Origin: Aquila chrysaetos chrysaetos
Taxonomy: Eukaryota; Chordata; Aves; Accipitriformes; Accipitridae
NCBI RefSeq assembly: GCF_900496995.4
Contig: NC_044029.1
Location: forward strand, 6,262,001 to 6,326,000
Reading direction: 5' to 3'
Length of the DNA: 64,000 nt
The position numbers and the translations under genes are program-made. How positions within the stretch are numbered: the first letter of the stretch is position 1; each line of letters starts with the position of its first letter. Shown in pieces: positions 37,939 through 51,345 of this stretch. The notes beneath the pieces are model-generated. The model saw only the letters and a list, made by a program, of their open reading frames with translations, searched no databases and was not told where the DNA came from.

Positions 37939-40810
37939 GGGAAAAAAATCTTGTCAAAATTTTGTAGTCTAAACAAGCAAGGAGTGTCTGTTTATGAAGT
38001 TTTTGCAAGGAAGGTATGTTGTCTTGTCTTGGCCTAGAGCTTAGTATTCACCTCCATAAGATGGCAAAAAGCTATCAATCTGTCTGCTTAAAGCCTGTTC
38101 CTCTTTCAGACTGTTTCCACAGCGGCTGCTGCGTCAACACCATTCAGTCCTAATTACCAACTCCAAAGCAGGCTGATCAATGGAAATGCTAAATAAAGCA
38201 GCAGAGCTCTTGCCTCAGAGGATGTGTAAAACCAGATTTGCCAGTAGGTGTGTGCCTCTGGGAATGCCAGCAGAAAGGTTAGCTGTTTGTTACCTTCCAG
38301 TCCAACACCACGCCGTACCTTCCTGGCTCTTTTGCTAGTGGGTCATCTTGAAATCTGAGTTTCTCAACTTCTCTTCCAGGTGAAGCTGCTTTTTAAGAAA
38401 TGAGCAACCAAAAGGGTTTAGCTTTTCTGAAATTGAGAAACGGCAGAATCCATAGGAATAAAAATTGTTGACTAGGTTGAACTGTAGCTATATAATGTTT
38501 GTTTTTGACATGTGAAGCATCAGGCTTATGGTACTTGTTAGTACTGTTAGAGTTGATCCTGCCATTTTTGTCAGATACCAGACTTTGAGATGTGACTGCT
38601 GGGTGGGGATCAGAAACAAAACACCAACTCTCCTGGCCACTGACATACATGTCTCTGAAAGCCTGAGGAAGTTCTTGGCATGCTTTAAAGTAACCGCATT
38701 AGGTTTGCAGGCACAGCTCTTTTAGTGCTTTCTTACAAGGTGAGTATCTTTTCCATAGCTGATAAGTAAAATGATGTCTGTACTCCCTCTGCTGGCTCTG
38801 CAAAAATAGCTTTCGTGAGCTTAAATAGTCAAATAGCACCTCTTACAAAAATGCCTGTATGAAATTCCGGGTTAAGAACAGTTTAATGAATGGAAGAGGG
38901 ATTTTCCTGAAAAATGGGTCAACAAATAGTTACTGAAAGCTAATCAGGTGTCTCAGATGCTATCTCCTGCTATAATGGTAAGCACTGGTGTTGTATATAC
39001 CTTTGTAATTGTAGTCTGGTCTGTTTTTGTGTATCAACGTTTGGATGGGGCTATCCAAATTAAGATACCAACTACTTGTACATCTAGTCATACATCTGAG
39101 CCCTATTTTTATAGGTACTGTGTGCTGTATGTACATAAAGAGGTATAACATGTGGAAGCCTTGCACGGGGTAAGAGAACTTACTTCCTTCCATAAACTAC
39201 AGTGCTCTGCACATTTATTTGCTCATTCTGAGACTACTGGTTTCTTCCTATGTGAAGAGATATTGGATATAAAAATTCTCAGCCAGAATGGAAGAAGTTC
39301 AGGCCTTGAATGAGGTCTTGGTACAGAAAGGTGTTATGTCCATAATCAAAACAATTGCTCTTGGAAGTCAACAGGCATATTTACGTGCCAATGCAATTCA
39401 TTCTGTGTTCTTCTTTTCTGATGCTATTACTCTGTTATACTACTAGTCTAGTTATTTTTGCTTTCTGGAATTTAGGGATGGTTTAACAGTTTTGGAGAAC
39501 TGAGAGAATAACCTACCCTACTATTCTGGTCAGTAACTGGTCTGAAGCTGGATAAGTGGAATAACAAGCCAAACTGCCTTTTTAATGTTTTCTAGTTCAG
39601 AATATCTCTGAAGAAGAACGCCTGAGCCTTGTGATGTGGAGAGCTTGGCTTCTGGTTGCTAAATCTGAGGATGTTTTCTGGCTTTTCAGGCCTGCAAGGT
39701 GCATTTCCTGGAAAGCGCAGTCTTTTGTCCAGATGTTTGCTTGTATAATTCCTGACTGTCAAATATTTTGGAACAGGAAAACTACTGTGCAAACCCGATT
39801 TAAGAATTTGGTGCAGCTGAACACTCTGTGGTTCCTCCTGTTAGATTTCTCTTTGGGTATACCTGTGGCTGTCTGTAGATGTCTTTAGGCATTGCTGTAC
39901 TGAGAAGGGACTGCTTGGCTGTATGAAAACAGGCAGTTGCCCAGGTGTTCACACAAAGGTTAGAACAAGTCTTCCTCTCACAGCAAGTGTGTTCCCATTA
40001 CCAAATATTCTGCTCTTCCAGTTTTTCCCTTGGGGCATGCTATTGTGGATTAAGGTCTTGAAGTTTAGCCCTATGACTTGGATATCCCCCACTTATGATC
40101 AGAATTTAGAGTTTTACTGCCATGCTCAATAATTTTTGTTGAATGTCCAAAGTTGTATTTTACTAATGTTCACGTTAGTTGACAAGTAAACCAAAACTCG
40201 CGGACCTGCAAAATATAGGCCATCAAATTTAGTTTAGCAGTGCCTGCCTTGAACCTTAATTTTGTCAAGCAAGAACAGCTGAGGATTCTCAGTGCACAGG
40301 GAAATGCTTCCATTTTCTAGGAAAGCCTAGTGTATTTTAGAAACCTCCAAGTTAAGGAGTTAGAGATTCCTAATCTTAAAATAGCTTAAAATAATAAAGT
40401 AGCTTAAAATAGCTTGGTTTAAGCTTTCTTTGAGCAATTTTGCTGAGGCAATTGTTTTAATACTTGAAATTATTTGCTCAGTGAAAAAATACTTTTTGAC
40501 AGCTAATGGCTTATTTTAATAGTAATTGCTCAACAACAAGGTAATGTTTTAGTAAGTACCTACTTTTTGAGTTTTAAGGAAGAAAGCGGTCTCGAAAGCT
40601 GTTTAGTCTTAATTATGTGCATAAAGCATCATGCCTCAAACCAGATTGTGGTTTTGACAGACAGCTGTGTAGCTGCCTAAAATTGTTTGTTCCTTCACAC
40701 TTAGTTTGGTTCTGGATTCTGACCATATACTGTTTGATCACATTGCTGAGTTCCCTTAATTACATAACTGCTCTAAATTGTGTTCAGATACCAACAAAAT
40801 AAGATATTCC

Positions 40811-40897
40811 ACCACCAGTCCCCACAAAAAAAAACCCAAAAAAAACCAAACCCCCGAAACCCCGCCCCAAAACCAGAAAAAACAACCACCACCCCAA
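40811..40897. repeat. A/C-only low-complexity tract
   Basis: About 87 bp consist almost only of A and C with a few G. On the minus strand it reads as G runs (4, 4 and 5 G) separated by T-rich spacers, with weak quadruplex potential. A shorter A/C tract of similar make-up occurs at 45169-45219. Confidence 0.7.
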
Positions 40898-43800
40898 TTT
40901 CATGCTGATTTGGTTAGAGGGAAAGATTTCGATAGGAACGGATACATGTGCAAAGATCTGACTCCTGTAGCAGGAGTGGTAGTGTACCAAGAATCAACTC
41001 GCTATTAGCAGTCTAGAGAAAGCTACTAGCTTCTGGTATCGAGTCTACAAGTGCAAAATACAAAACTACGCAAATGTTCAGTGTAAATGCGTGTTTCTGA
41101 AGGTGAATGGGAAGCACTGTTTATAAGCTGTGCTGTTATACCTGTGAATGTTAAACATATGAAGGATATTCAGGATTCTGTTGGTATAAATTTGTGTCTA
41201 TTTTAAAGCATCCCTTTCCTCCAGAAAAGGAGGAAACAGAAAACAATGTTGTAAAATATTGGAAGTAGAATCATACTAAGAATTTAACTAAACATAGATT
41301 AGAGACCACAGTAGGACTTGGCTGTCAACCTGCCTGACACAGTGTACAGACTTGAATATGCACATAACCTAAATGAGCCAAATTTGTAATATAACTTTGT
41401 AATGAGGTGTATCGTTGTTTTTCAATGTGTAGGACTCCTCAGTAAGAAGTTTCACTTCTTCCTAACCAGTGTTTGGTAGCCTGCCTAGGGAAAACTTATG
41501 AAGTCTGAAAGTGTTAAAAATGAGTCTGCTACTTGTTACTAGCAGACTTCATACTTGCGCCAGTTTTTTCTAAGTCTTGCCTACATCAGGTAGGTTTTTT
41601 GGAAACGCTACTAAAGTCATCCTTAATTATAAAGGTTTTCAGATGGCTTCTTCCTGTACTTCCCTTGACAAATTGAAATAAGCCATTCTTAATGGGACTG
41701 AAATAATAAGCAGCATTCTGGAGAATAGTTCTGGCACAGCTGCTTCCTAGCAGTCTACTTTCTCTTCTCCATTAGAAATGGAGACAGACTGCTATGTGTC
41801 CTTCAAGCTAAAGAGTCTGTTGAAGGTGCTGGGAAACCAGGGGATGGTATCCTGGGAGGAACACAGGAATACAGGAGACTGCTTAGCTGTGGAGCACTAG
41901 GAGGCAGAGGGAGAAATTTCTGTGCGTCTTCCAAAATTACCTCTAGAAAGACTGGGTCCCTAACTGTGGGAGTTTTGGTAATTCATGTTATCTCTTGTTT
42001 CATGGTGCTGTGTCACTCTTGTTTCATGATACGCTGATGCGCTGCAGTCACTTCCCTCCAACGGGGAAACAGTCATTTCCCTGAGTCTTGCTAGCCTCAG
42101 GCTAGAGGAAGCTACTCTGCTTTACCTGTTTGCTGCAGTAAGGGAAACTTGTGGGCTGCAGGAGTTGGATTGAAAATTTAACTAGCTTCTGACTTACCAG
42201 GGCTGGTCTGTGAGGCCCTGCTTGGCTGTATGGGGAAAGAAACTCGCTCTGAGCCGGGATGCGGTACTGTCAGATGTGTAATTGCAATGGCCCTTCGAGG
42301 AAGTTCGTTGGAAACCATGAGCTGGACATACAAATCTTGGTTCTTAAGAGTTTGTGCCTTCAGTGGTGGCCAGTTGGAATTAGTCTAACATGCACAAATT
42401 CAACACTTTAGCAGGTTGCTTGAAGTTTGTCCCTTGAGTGAAGAGGCTGATACTGCCCTTCCCAATTCCCTTTCTTCAGAGAGATTGTATGCTATTGCTA
42501 AAAACAACCTGATTGCAGAAGTTGCAGAATGTTACTATGCGCCACTGTAAAATAAACAAACGCTTGTGGGAAGTACCTTTCTGTAGAAGGAACAAAACAG
42601 GTCTGAGTTAGCCGAGTCAGAATGACAATCTGTAGTCTTCATGGATGGGTTGACTCTCAGCCCTGAGGCTCAGCTGCAGCTGAACTAATGGCAGTAGGCT
42701 CCCGATTCAGATGCTGTCTTTTGGAAGGAGGAATATTGCCCTTATTGAACTAGCCACTAGGAATTACTGCTGAGGATTCAGAGCTGCCTTAGCAGGAGAC
42801 TGACACCTCACTGTGTGTGCCAATGGTACTTATGCTCTAGGGACCTGAGTGCCTGCTGGTTTACCATGTTATTTCTAATAGCCTTGTGCTTCGATGGGGC
42901 AGGGGAGTGAGGGAAACAAATATCTGATCCTCAGCACTGAATAGGTCCAGCTGGTTGCTATGAAGTTTTTCAAGGCATGGCCTTTCCCTACCTAGAGGAA
43001 TAAGCATTGTGCCAGAGCTAAATAGACACCTAGTTCACCTCCTAATCTGAATGCTTGCTGTTTACACTGGAAGCACAACCATCTACAAATTGCATTAAAA
43101 TCCACTGGTACTACTGAGGAGTTGAGACCTTTGGTTTACAGGAAACTAGGGGAGGGATTTCTTTTACTAGGTGGAATAGGACTTTTAAATATCAGGGAGC
43201 ATGGCTCCGTTTGCATTCTCTTCCCCAGTCACTTTTTTCTAATGAATTAACCATGCAACTGATGACTCTGTGCTTTCAGAAACCTAAAGAGTTATGTACA
43301 GTACAGATCTTCACACCTGAAGACTTTAGAAATGAAGCTACAATTGTTAATTGTGCATAGGCAGTTTGTACAGCAATTATTAAATAGCCTACCAAAACTG
43401 AGAAATGAATTAAGTTTACTAAAGCTGCTCGAGCTGCTGTGTGACGGTCTGGTGAATTTGCTATTCAGTTCAAACGGTGTCTAGCCTTGGCAGTAAAGTG
43501 ATGTATCATGCGATTTATTTAGTGGCATGTCACTTTACCTGAAATAACAGAGGGAAAATGAACCTTTTCTTGAATGGAGATTAATGCTATCTGAAAGGTG
43601 GCAGCAACATGGTTCCATGATGAAGATGCTCACAGCATTAGCTGAATGTGTGTCTCTTATGTTGGCATATCCACATTGCCTTTATGACTTCTACAAATAA
43701 ATCAGCTATTCTGGCATCTTGTGGAAAAACTTCTGGGGAATCTGTTGTGGTAACTTGTTCAGCCAGTAGAAACCCTGATATTTAAATCTTTTGGCTTAAT

Positions 43801-43997
43801 TTTGTGGCTGGGGGAGGAGGGGGAAATGCTTTTTGAATGACTGCTTTCTGCAGCGAGCTGCTGCGAGTAGCCCACTCTTAGACTGTAGAGAAGTAAAATG
43901 CATGGCTATGATCACAGCAAGTGGGAGGGTGGAGGCTTGGGAACATGCATGGTGCTTTCTATCTCCTGGGATCCAGAAGGGCAGATCGCATTGCTGT

Positions 43998-44022
43998 AAA
44001 AAAAAAAAAAAAAAAAAAAAAA
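43998..44022. repeat. (A)25 homopolymer in intron 1
   Basis: Twenty-five consecutive A. No element body is recognised upstream. Confidence 0.85.
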
Positions 44023-44829
44023 TTGTCTATTCTTAAAGATCATGGAAATGCAGGGAGAATGGAAGAGCAGTGAAAAAAGGATTAGTAAAGGAAGGGTTGC
44101 TAAAACTGGTCAGAGTGCTGTGTGTCTCATGAGAGATGGACTTGGAGCAGGACCCAAACCAAAGTGCTGTCTCTCAGTGGCTGAGGTGCTGTGAGAGAAG
44201 AGTAAAAAGGCACACAAGAAGTTACTGCTCTGAGCCCTGGGTTGCCTGTGACTGTTGCGACAGCAGGCTTTCACACAGTCTATTACTTCGTTAGCGTAGT
44301 TGCCAATTAAGGCTTTTCCCAATGCAAAAGGATAAGGGTGGCAGGTGTAAGTTGCCGTGTTGTTAGTGTCAAATAATGAGAGCTGCTTCAGGACCTCTGT
44401 GGGTGGAAGTCTTATGCCTCGACACCGTAGCACAGCCATACCTTTGGTCACCTGAGGATGTGACAGACTTGCTGCTTGCTTTGTTAGACTTAGGAATTGC
44501 TGTGATGGGAATCTCAGCTTTGTGCATCCTGTCTACTAACAGTGCATACACACTCCCTCTCTATGTTAAGGAAACAAACTGCCAAGAGAAGGGTTTATTA
44601 CCTTGTATTGAATAGTGGACCAGGGATTGTCGTGTAACTCACGCTGATCAGACAACATTTAATTCAACATCATTCTATGGACAGGTACCAGTAACTATAT
44701 TGCAGTAATGCTTAAATGTATGCAGAAAACCCCAAATCAGCAACCAACCCTGAATAAATGAGAAGGTTCTTTAAAAAGAGTGGTTAAAAGAGCAGGACAG
44801 TGCAGGCAGCATGAGAACTTAGCCTTTAA

Positions 44830-45640
44830 GTGGGTGTCAGACTTCAGCAAGATCGAAAAGTATAATCATGAGGAAGGACCAGTTTTGAAACTGGAGATAT
44901 GCCTGAAGGATAAAGCAGTATGTAGCCTCACTAAATGGTAAAACATATCAGATAATACCATGAGGCTCAACTTACTGAAGCTGCTTCTTATGCTGTACCA
45001 GAAAGAGGAGGCCCACTAGAATGGGTTAGTGAGCTAAGCTCTCAAAACTTATCAAAAAGATCTAAAGGGATGATCAGTATAATCATAATGAAGAAGTTTG
45101 CAAGAGATTCCACACCTGTGTTTCTTGCAAAGCCATACAGTGGATTCTCAAATTCAAATATTGTGGTTAAAAAACAAACAAACAAAAACCAACAAAAAAA
45201 AACCCCAAACCACAAACCCTGAAGCTCTTCTTGCCACCACCAGCAGGAGCAGCAAACTTGCGCAGTAGGTCTGAAAGAGCTACTCAAGTGTAGACTCTTT
45301 ATGATATTTGAATTAAAACCTTTGACTCCTTAGGAATGGAAGATGGCAAATGTAATTGCAATATTTGGAAGGGGCTTTCTCAGAACGACTCTTTAGCCAG
45401 TTTACTTGGTGTATTTCTGGCAGGCAGGGACTAATATGACATGCAGGGGAAGCTAGCATCGCTTTCAAATTATAAATTTTTCAAGAAGTAGGGCTTTTTA
45501 AGGGTTTCAGGATAAGGATAAACTGTGTTCTTGTATTTCCAGAAGGTTTTTGAAAAATCTGAAGATGAAGGCTCTTAAACTGGCATGTTACAGAACAAGA
45601 GGGAAGCTTCTTAAACTTTGGCCACAAGATGACAAAACAG
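44830..45640 (+). mobile_element. Decayed CR1-type LINE fragment (ORF2, reverse transcriptase region)
   Basis: The reading at 45334-45378 gives EWKMANVIAIFGRGF, close to the WKxANVxPIFKKG block of CR1/L2 reverse transcriptases. A distance downstream that fits the family, 45526-45610 resembles the CR1 stretch encoding the F-Q-K-A-F-D-K-V block and the following GGCTCTTAA and ATAAGAGGGAAG words. The order and strand of these blocks agree. Stops and frameshifts interrupt it, so it is a non-functional relic. Both ends are uncertain. An A/C-rich tract interrupts it at 45169-45219. Confidence 0.6.
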
Positions 45641-47620
45641 ATACCAACTTAGCATCATAGTGTGTGCTCATTGAGATGGGTGACCAGAGCTGGGGGTTTT
45701 GTTTTACTTTTTTTACGTTCCAAACCATTGCTTGCTGGGGATGATGATTTTGAGGATCACAAATGGATGATTTACCACATAAATACTACTACTTATATAT
45801 TATGTGTTTACAGTTCAATGAGCATATATTTTGTAGTACTCTTTCTACATAGCAGTAAGCTAGTCCAAGGTGTAGCAAAAAGACTTAAACTTACCCTTAA
45901 AACTTATCCTACTAAGTTAATTTTACTGCCCTAATAGAAAGGAGTCAGTCATATGCAGAGTGACTTTTGGAAGTAATTAAGCTTAATTTCATTAGGCATA
46001 AATATTTCCTAGTAGGTTTAAGACTAATTTTAAATTTCTCTCAAGGTTTCCTGAATACGACAAGGATCAGGTAGGGATGGCCTTTTGCCCTTTGCCTGAA
46101 GGAAGGCTCATAGCTCTAAAGAGCTTTTGGCATCTCTTTGATATCAGGAAGCATGGTTACAGTCAAAAGCATACCGCTTTGCTTAGATAGATATTAATAT
46201 GAAAGAATACTTTCTGGAAGAAAAAAGGGGGAGTGTTTAAATCAAGATGAGATGGTAAATGTCTGGTTCTGGCTGAAGTGTTATATGCAATTCAGCTTTG
46301 AACGTGTTTTAATTTAAATGGGTGCAACATGTTCTGAAACAAAGTTTCTGGTGTGAAGAACTCCTGAACTTGACTTGGAGCTTTAGAACAAAAAAAAAAT
46401 TCCACTAATGCTATTTACTGTCTAATGACATGGGAAGAGAAGAAAATCATTGCTCAAACTGACTAAAGCAATTTCAATGGTATGCATGTATGGTATTGTG
46501 GGAATTGAAAGATGGAAGTAAAAATAAAGGTAACGTCTGAAATATGTGTTTAGCTCAAAAGGTATTGGAAGCAGCGTTAAGGAGCAACAGCAAAAATTAG
46601 AGGCTTTGTTAGAAAAGATAAAAAGATTTCTCAAGACAAGCAATATACCTCTAGGAATAACTGTTATGCGGAAGCCAGCTGCTGTTTTGCTCCTAGTCGT
46701 AATTATTGTCAGAACTGACCAACTGGATGCATTGCTTACAGGCATGCACTAAGCTTTAAATCTAAATGCAACAAGTGACTGAAATCCAGGAATCCAATTC
46801 CAGCTCTGTTGGATGAAATTTGGTACCATCCCACTTTCCCTTTACTTGAAACTTAGCTGCATATAATGATGTCGTATGCCTCATTTGACGCACGCCTGTC
46901 AGGTTTTGTGACTGGAATGCATCTTGTAATTTGGGAATGCGAGTAAACTCTGTTGTAGTCTTATGATGCATAATTTTAATAAGTAGCATGCCATACTACC
47001 ATCTCTTTTTTCAAAAAAGTCCAGCTTTTTTTATTGTAATTTTTGTCGATGTGGTTTTGATAGATATTGATGAGGAAAAGTAGGGTAAGTTGTTCCTGAA
47101 CATATTAATGTGAATGGATGGCTTTATGGCACAAAACCAATATATCTACTTTTAGGGTTTTATATTGTTATTAATATGACAGACCTGTTAATAGAACTTA
47201 CTTTATGGCATAATTATCCCAAATAAACATTTTTAGCCTGAACTGTGCAGGATTAAGGGACTTTAAATTCTCAGTTGTCCTATTTAGGACTCAATGGATC
47301 TAAAGTAAAAGAAAATGTTGGTGGTCATTGGGCAAACTTTTTTTTTTCTTGCATTTTAAACGCTAGTAGGTGGAACTTTGTGATATCCCAGGTTTGACTT
47401 CAACCATCAGCTGCCTTAGTCCAAATTTCGGCAGCTCCACTCACCTCAAGTTATCTGAGGAACCTGACAGACACACTAAATGCATCGCAGGTACTTGAAC
47501 ACACTAGAAACAATGTCAAATGGGACAGAGTCATATCTAGATGTTAAATTTTTTTTCTCTGGGATTACAGTCTTAACTTGGAATTACCTGGTATTATAAG
47601 CAGTCCTGTCAAATTTAGCC

Positions 47621-47649
47621 TTTTTTTTTTTTTTTTTTTTTTTTTTCAG
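47621..47649. repeat. (T)26 homopolymer followed by CAG in intron 1
   Basis: Twenty-six T followed directly by CAG look like an excellent acceptor, but no matching exon with a good donor is evident within the next few hundred bases. Probably chance. Confidence 0.75.
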
Positions 47650-50600
47650 TTTACGATGTCATCACAGAGCAAAAAGTAGATGAGCCTAGTAAAAGGAAGT
47701 ACTGAGAATGAAGCTTCAGGGCTTGTGGGTCAGAAGGGAGAAGATGTCTGAGTGCTGATCAGAGCCATGCACTGTAGGAGACCCTTCAAGACATTGCTCC
47801 GTTAATGGATATTTGGAATGAGTAACTCCTGCTTTCAGAAGAGTGTTTTAAGTAGTTAAAAACTCAACTCTCCTGCATGGGTTTATGTCTTGAAGGGTTT
47901 GGCTTCTTGTGGACAAGTCAGCATTGTAATATGAAATAGGAGAGTATGAAAGCCTAGTATTTTAAATACACGGGACACTTGACACGTTCTGTAATGATGA
48001 TCACATTGGTTTTACTCTGTAGAGCTTTCCAGTATGTCTCAAAGTCTGATGTTCCTTGGAAGTGTTCACAGGTTTTTCTGAAGCCCTACTTGTTGGATCA
48101 GTCTCTTGTATCTATTCAGTTCTCTCATTCAAGTTAAAATACCTTAAATTCAGAAAGCTAAGGATTAGTTTAAGCTTTTGATAACATAGTTTTTCTACTC
48201 AGAGTATTCTATACAGCACTTTTTGATCTTGTTTCTTAATCCAGCTGTCACTTCAGTTGGAGCTGACTTGCTTCATGAGTGTGGGAATGCCACGGCTTGG
48301 AAAAGGCAGGGCAGTACTGGCCTGCGCAGTTGGTTGATGCCGTAAGACAAGGTCTGCTCGCTTGCTGGGCTCCTTGCAGAGGCTGTGGAGAGAGCTGCTT
48401 CGTAAGAGAAGGTCACGTTCTTCATGCTGTAATAACTCACCTTCAACACTGTTAGAGTTTTCCCTTGCTGCTACCAAAATAGGAGGGAAACGATGTGGGA
48501 ATCCTTTGTGTGAACATTGCTAATTTGTACTGCTGAATTGACTTCAGACTACTGAAGTCCAAATTTGTTAGCCATCATTTCAATAAGAAATAATTTGGGA
48601 TCTTAAAGCAAAGAGGCTACCATTGGATGAAACTGCTACTACAGAAGTGTCAATCACAGTAGGCAGCAGCAATCCTTTAGATTAAGTGTGATAAATACCA
48701 GTGTTTACACCCACTGCAGAGTCTAGGAACAGTAGCCAGTTTTTATTTCAGTTAGGCGAGTACATCTGCCTCCCAAGAGATTAAGCTTCAGAGTGAAGTC
48801 AGATTTCTCTTTGAGAACTCAGTGAAACTTGTGACCTTTGAATTTATCATTTATAACACAGGAGTTGTAATAAGGGAAACTCATCACTACAACGCTGTTG
48901 GGCACATTTATGGCTGAAGGTGACGTATTAAAACCTTTCTGTTGCAGATTGTGCCCTCTCCCTCTTAGCTATTCAATCTATTTGTAATTGCCTCTTCATA
49001 AGCTTAGGTTCTCTGAGATGCTTCCACTAAAACAACAGCATGCCACTGAACTGATTTAACTCCTTGTTGTTTGGTTAGGCACATTTTAACATATGGGATA
49101 GTGACCTGTAAATGCATACTGTTCTGAATGAACTTTTTGTTTTGTTAGAATTCGTTCGTATTTCTTGTGAATCAGCTGGTGAGTTTCTGTAGCCTTTAAG
49201 AGACAGACCCTCATACCTACTTGAAAGTAAGAAAACTGACCCTCTAGAGCAGAAGACCTCAGACTTTTTCAGTGTGATTTCCAGGTCACTTTCTCAGTTA
49301 CAATTACTTTCCATTATAATAATATTACAGACAGCTGGGTTTTTTTCCCCCTAAGGAAAAATGTCATGTGATGGTTTGAAGCTGTGGAACATACCTAGTG
49401 CTGTGGGTTTCAAACTAAAGTATGCAAAGGCATATTTTTCAGTATCTCAAAAGCTGTTTTTTGAAACAGATTAAAACGACATGACAACTGAAACATATGG
49501 GGACAGTTTTTATCACTGCAGCCTCTTGGTATGTAGAACTGTCCAGTCTTCATTGAACTAATTAGATTAAACAAAGGCTTTCCTGAGATAATCACTTTGC
49601 AAGCCTTTTCCTATATTACAGCAACCAGCTTTAGTGTGTTGTTGAAGGTCAAATGCTAGTACCAGCTAATGCTTAATATCTCAATGCATAGTGCTCAAGC
49701 AGATGTAAAAATTAAATTGAATGACACAGGACATATAACTGCTGAAGCTTTGAGTCGAGGTACGAGTTTGCTTAAGTGTTTTAAGATTTAATTTTCTTGA
49801 TCAATATTAAAATGCATTACCTGTAGGTTGGTGAAGCATGTATTAAATGCAAATTCAATAATAGGAAAGGCTTGGATAGGGGTCTAAGGTAAGCTAGGTC
49901 CTGTGCATCTGGGCAGTAGTAATTACGCCACTCTTAAACTCGGCCGTTCACATTTGATTGTCAGTGCATGGCCACTGCAAACTATCACTTCAAGGTAGCC
50001 TTAATTTTAATGAATGTAGAACACAGATTATAGCTTTCTTCCAAATAGAGGGAAATACTAAATACTACATTACTAATTACTAAATATTTTCAGCTATGAA
50101 GGACTGTTTCTGGAGTCCTTTTTGAAGTGTACTTGATGTTCAGGGCCGCCTCAATAGTAGCTGCTTTTTGGCCCTGGGGCAGGGGAATACCATGGGTTTA
50201 TATTTAAAGTGTTGTTACAAGAACACTTCAAGAAACATGCTACGGCTTGTTCTAGCTTGGTCAACACAGTATGTTCTGGTGGCACTAGAGTTGTAATCTA
50301 TAGTCTCTGCATGCTTTGGTAAACATCTCGACATGTAGACTTCTGTTTAGAGCTTGTCCTTTTTCCAGTCCAACTACAGAGTCTTGCGAGGCTGTCGAAC
50401 TTCTAACACTGGTAAAATTACCTCACCTTTGTTTCATGGGTTATGGTTTTGAATTAATGTCTTTGGTAACAAAGCACACCCACTTAGCAATAAATATTAA
50501 TTTGATTTGGGTACGGAGTTTAAGATGCAGTACTCCTCATAGGCAGCCGTGATGAGATGAGGTGTCAGTGAAGCTATTACAGTCATAGAGCAGCAGGGTC

Positions 50601-51319
50601 TTTTCAGAGAGATTCGCACAAGCGTCTGAATCCTGCCTATGAGAGAACGTGCTGCTGCTGTAAGGTGCCTCTGCAGTGCAGGATTTTTAGTCATTTGGGT
50701 GTGACAGACAATAGCTTTAAGGTCTAAGGTCGGTCCTACTCTGTGATATGTAAACAAGGGATTATCCAAAAGTTGATGTGCCTAATGAAAGATAGACTTC
50801 TCTTAATCATCTTGTTTGCAGCTTGTTTAAGCTGGACATTAATATAACTTCAACTGAATTAAACTTTAAATAAGCTGGAACTTCAGCAATGGTGTGTAAG
50901 TGACTTTTAGTATGGTAACTGTTTCTTGAATTTAAAATTTGAGATATTAGAAGATTGGAAGTTTGAAGTGAGTTGCTTTTAACTATAGTGCTTCAGAGCT
51001 CATGTTACTCAAATAATGCATCTCAGATGGCTGCTCTAAGAATTGAGTTGAGAACTGGAACACTGGTCAAAACAAATAAAACACTCCACTAGTTGAAGAG
51101 ATAAATATTATTAGACTATCTATGCAGCTTAAAAATATGCTTTCTTTTTATGATACTTGAATTTCACTGTTTATAGTTGCATTATGCACCGCCGCTTTGT
51201 TACAAAAGTGGACTGTTGGAACTTGCTGTAACAGGAAGCGATTGAATGTTGCAAGGTTTGACATCAAAACTGCATTAAGGATATTTCTTAAAGAAATTTG
51301 TAGCGAGATTTTTCTGTAG

Positions 51320-51345
51320 GAATTGGCAAAGAAACTATGTTAAGG
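51320..51345 (+). other. Possible cryptic 26-nt noncoding exon in intron 1
   Basis: TTTTTCTGTAG ending at 51319 is followed 26 nt later by TTAAG and a perfect GTAAGT donor. Acceptor and donor are close enough to define a micro-exon in the 5' UTR. There is no transcript support here, and this is inference from splice-site form only. Confidence 0.15.

Noticed and set aside
43833..44036. Open frame ending in a lysine run
   Set aside because: The lysines come from the A25 homopolymer; no protein similarity is seen.
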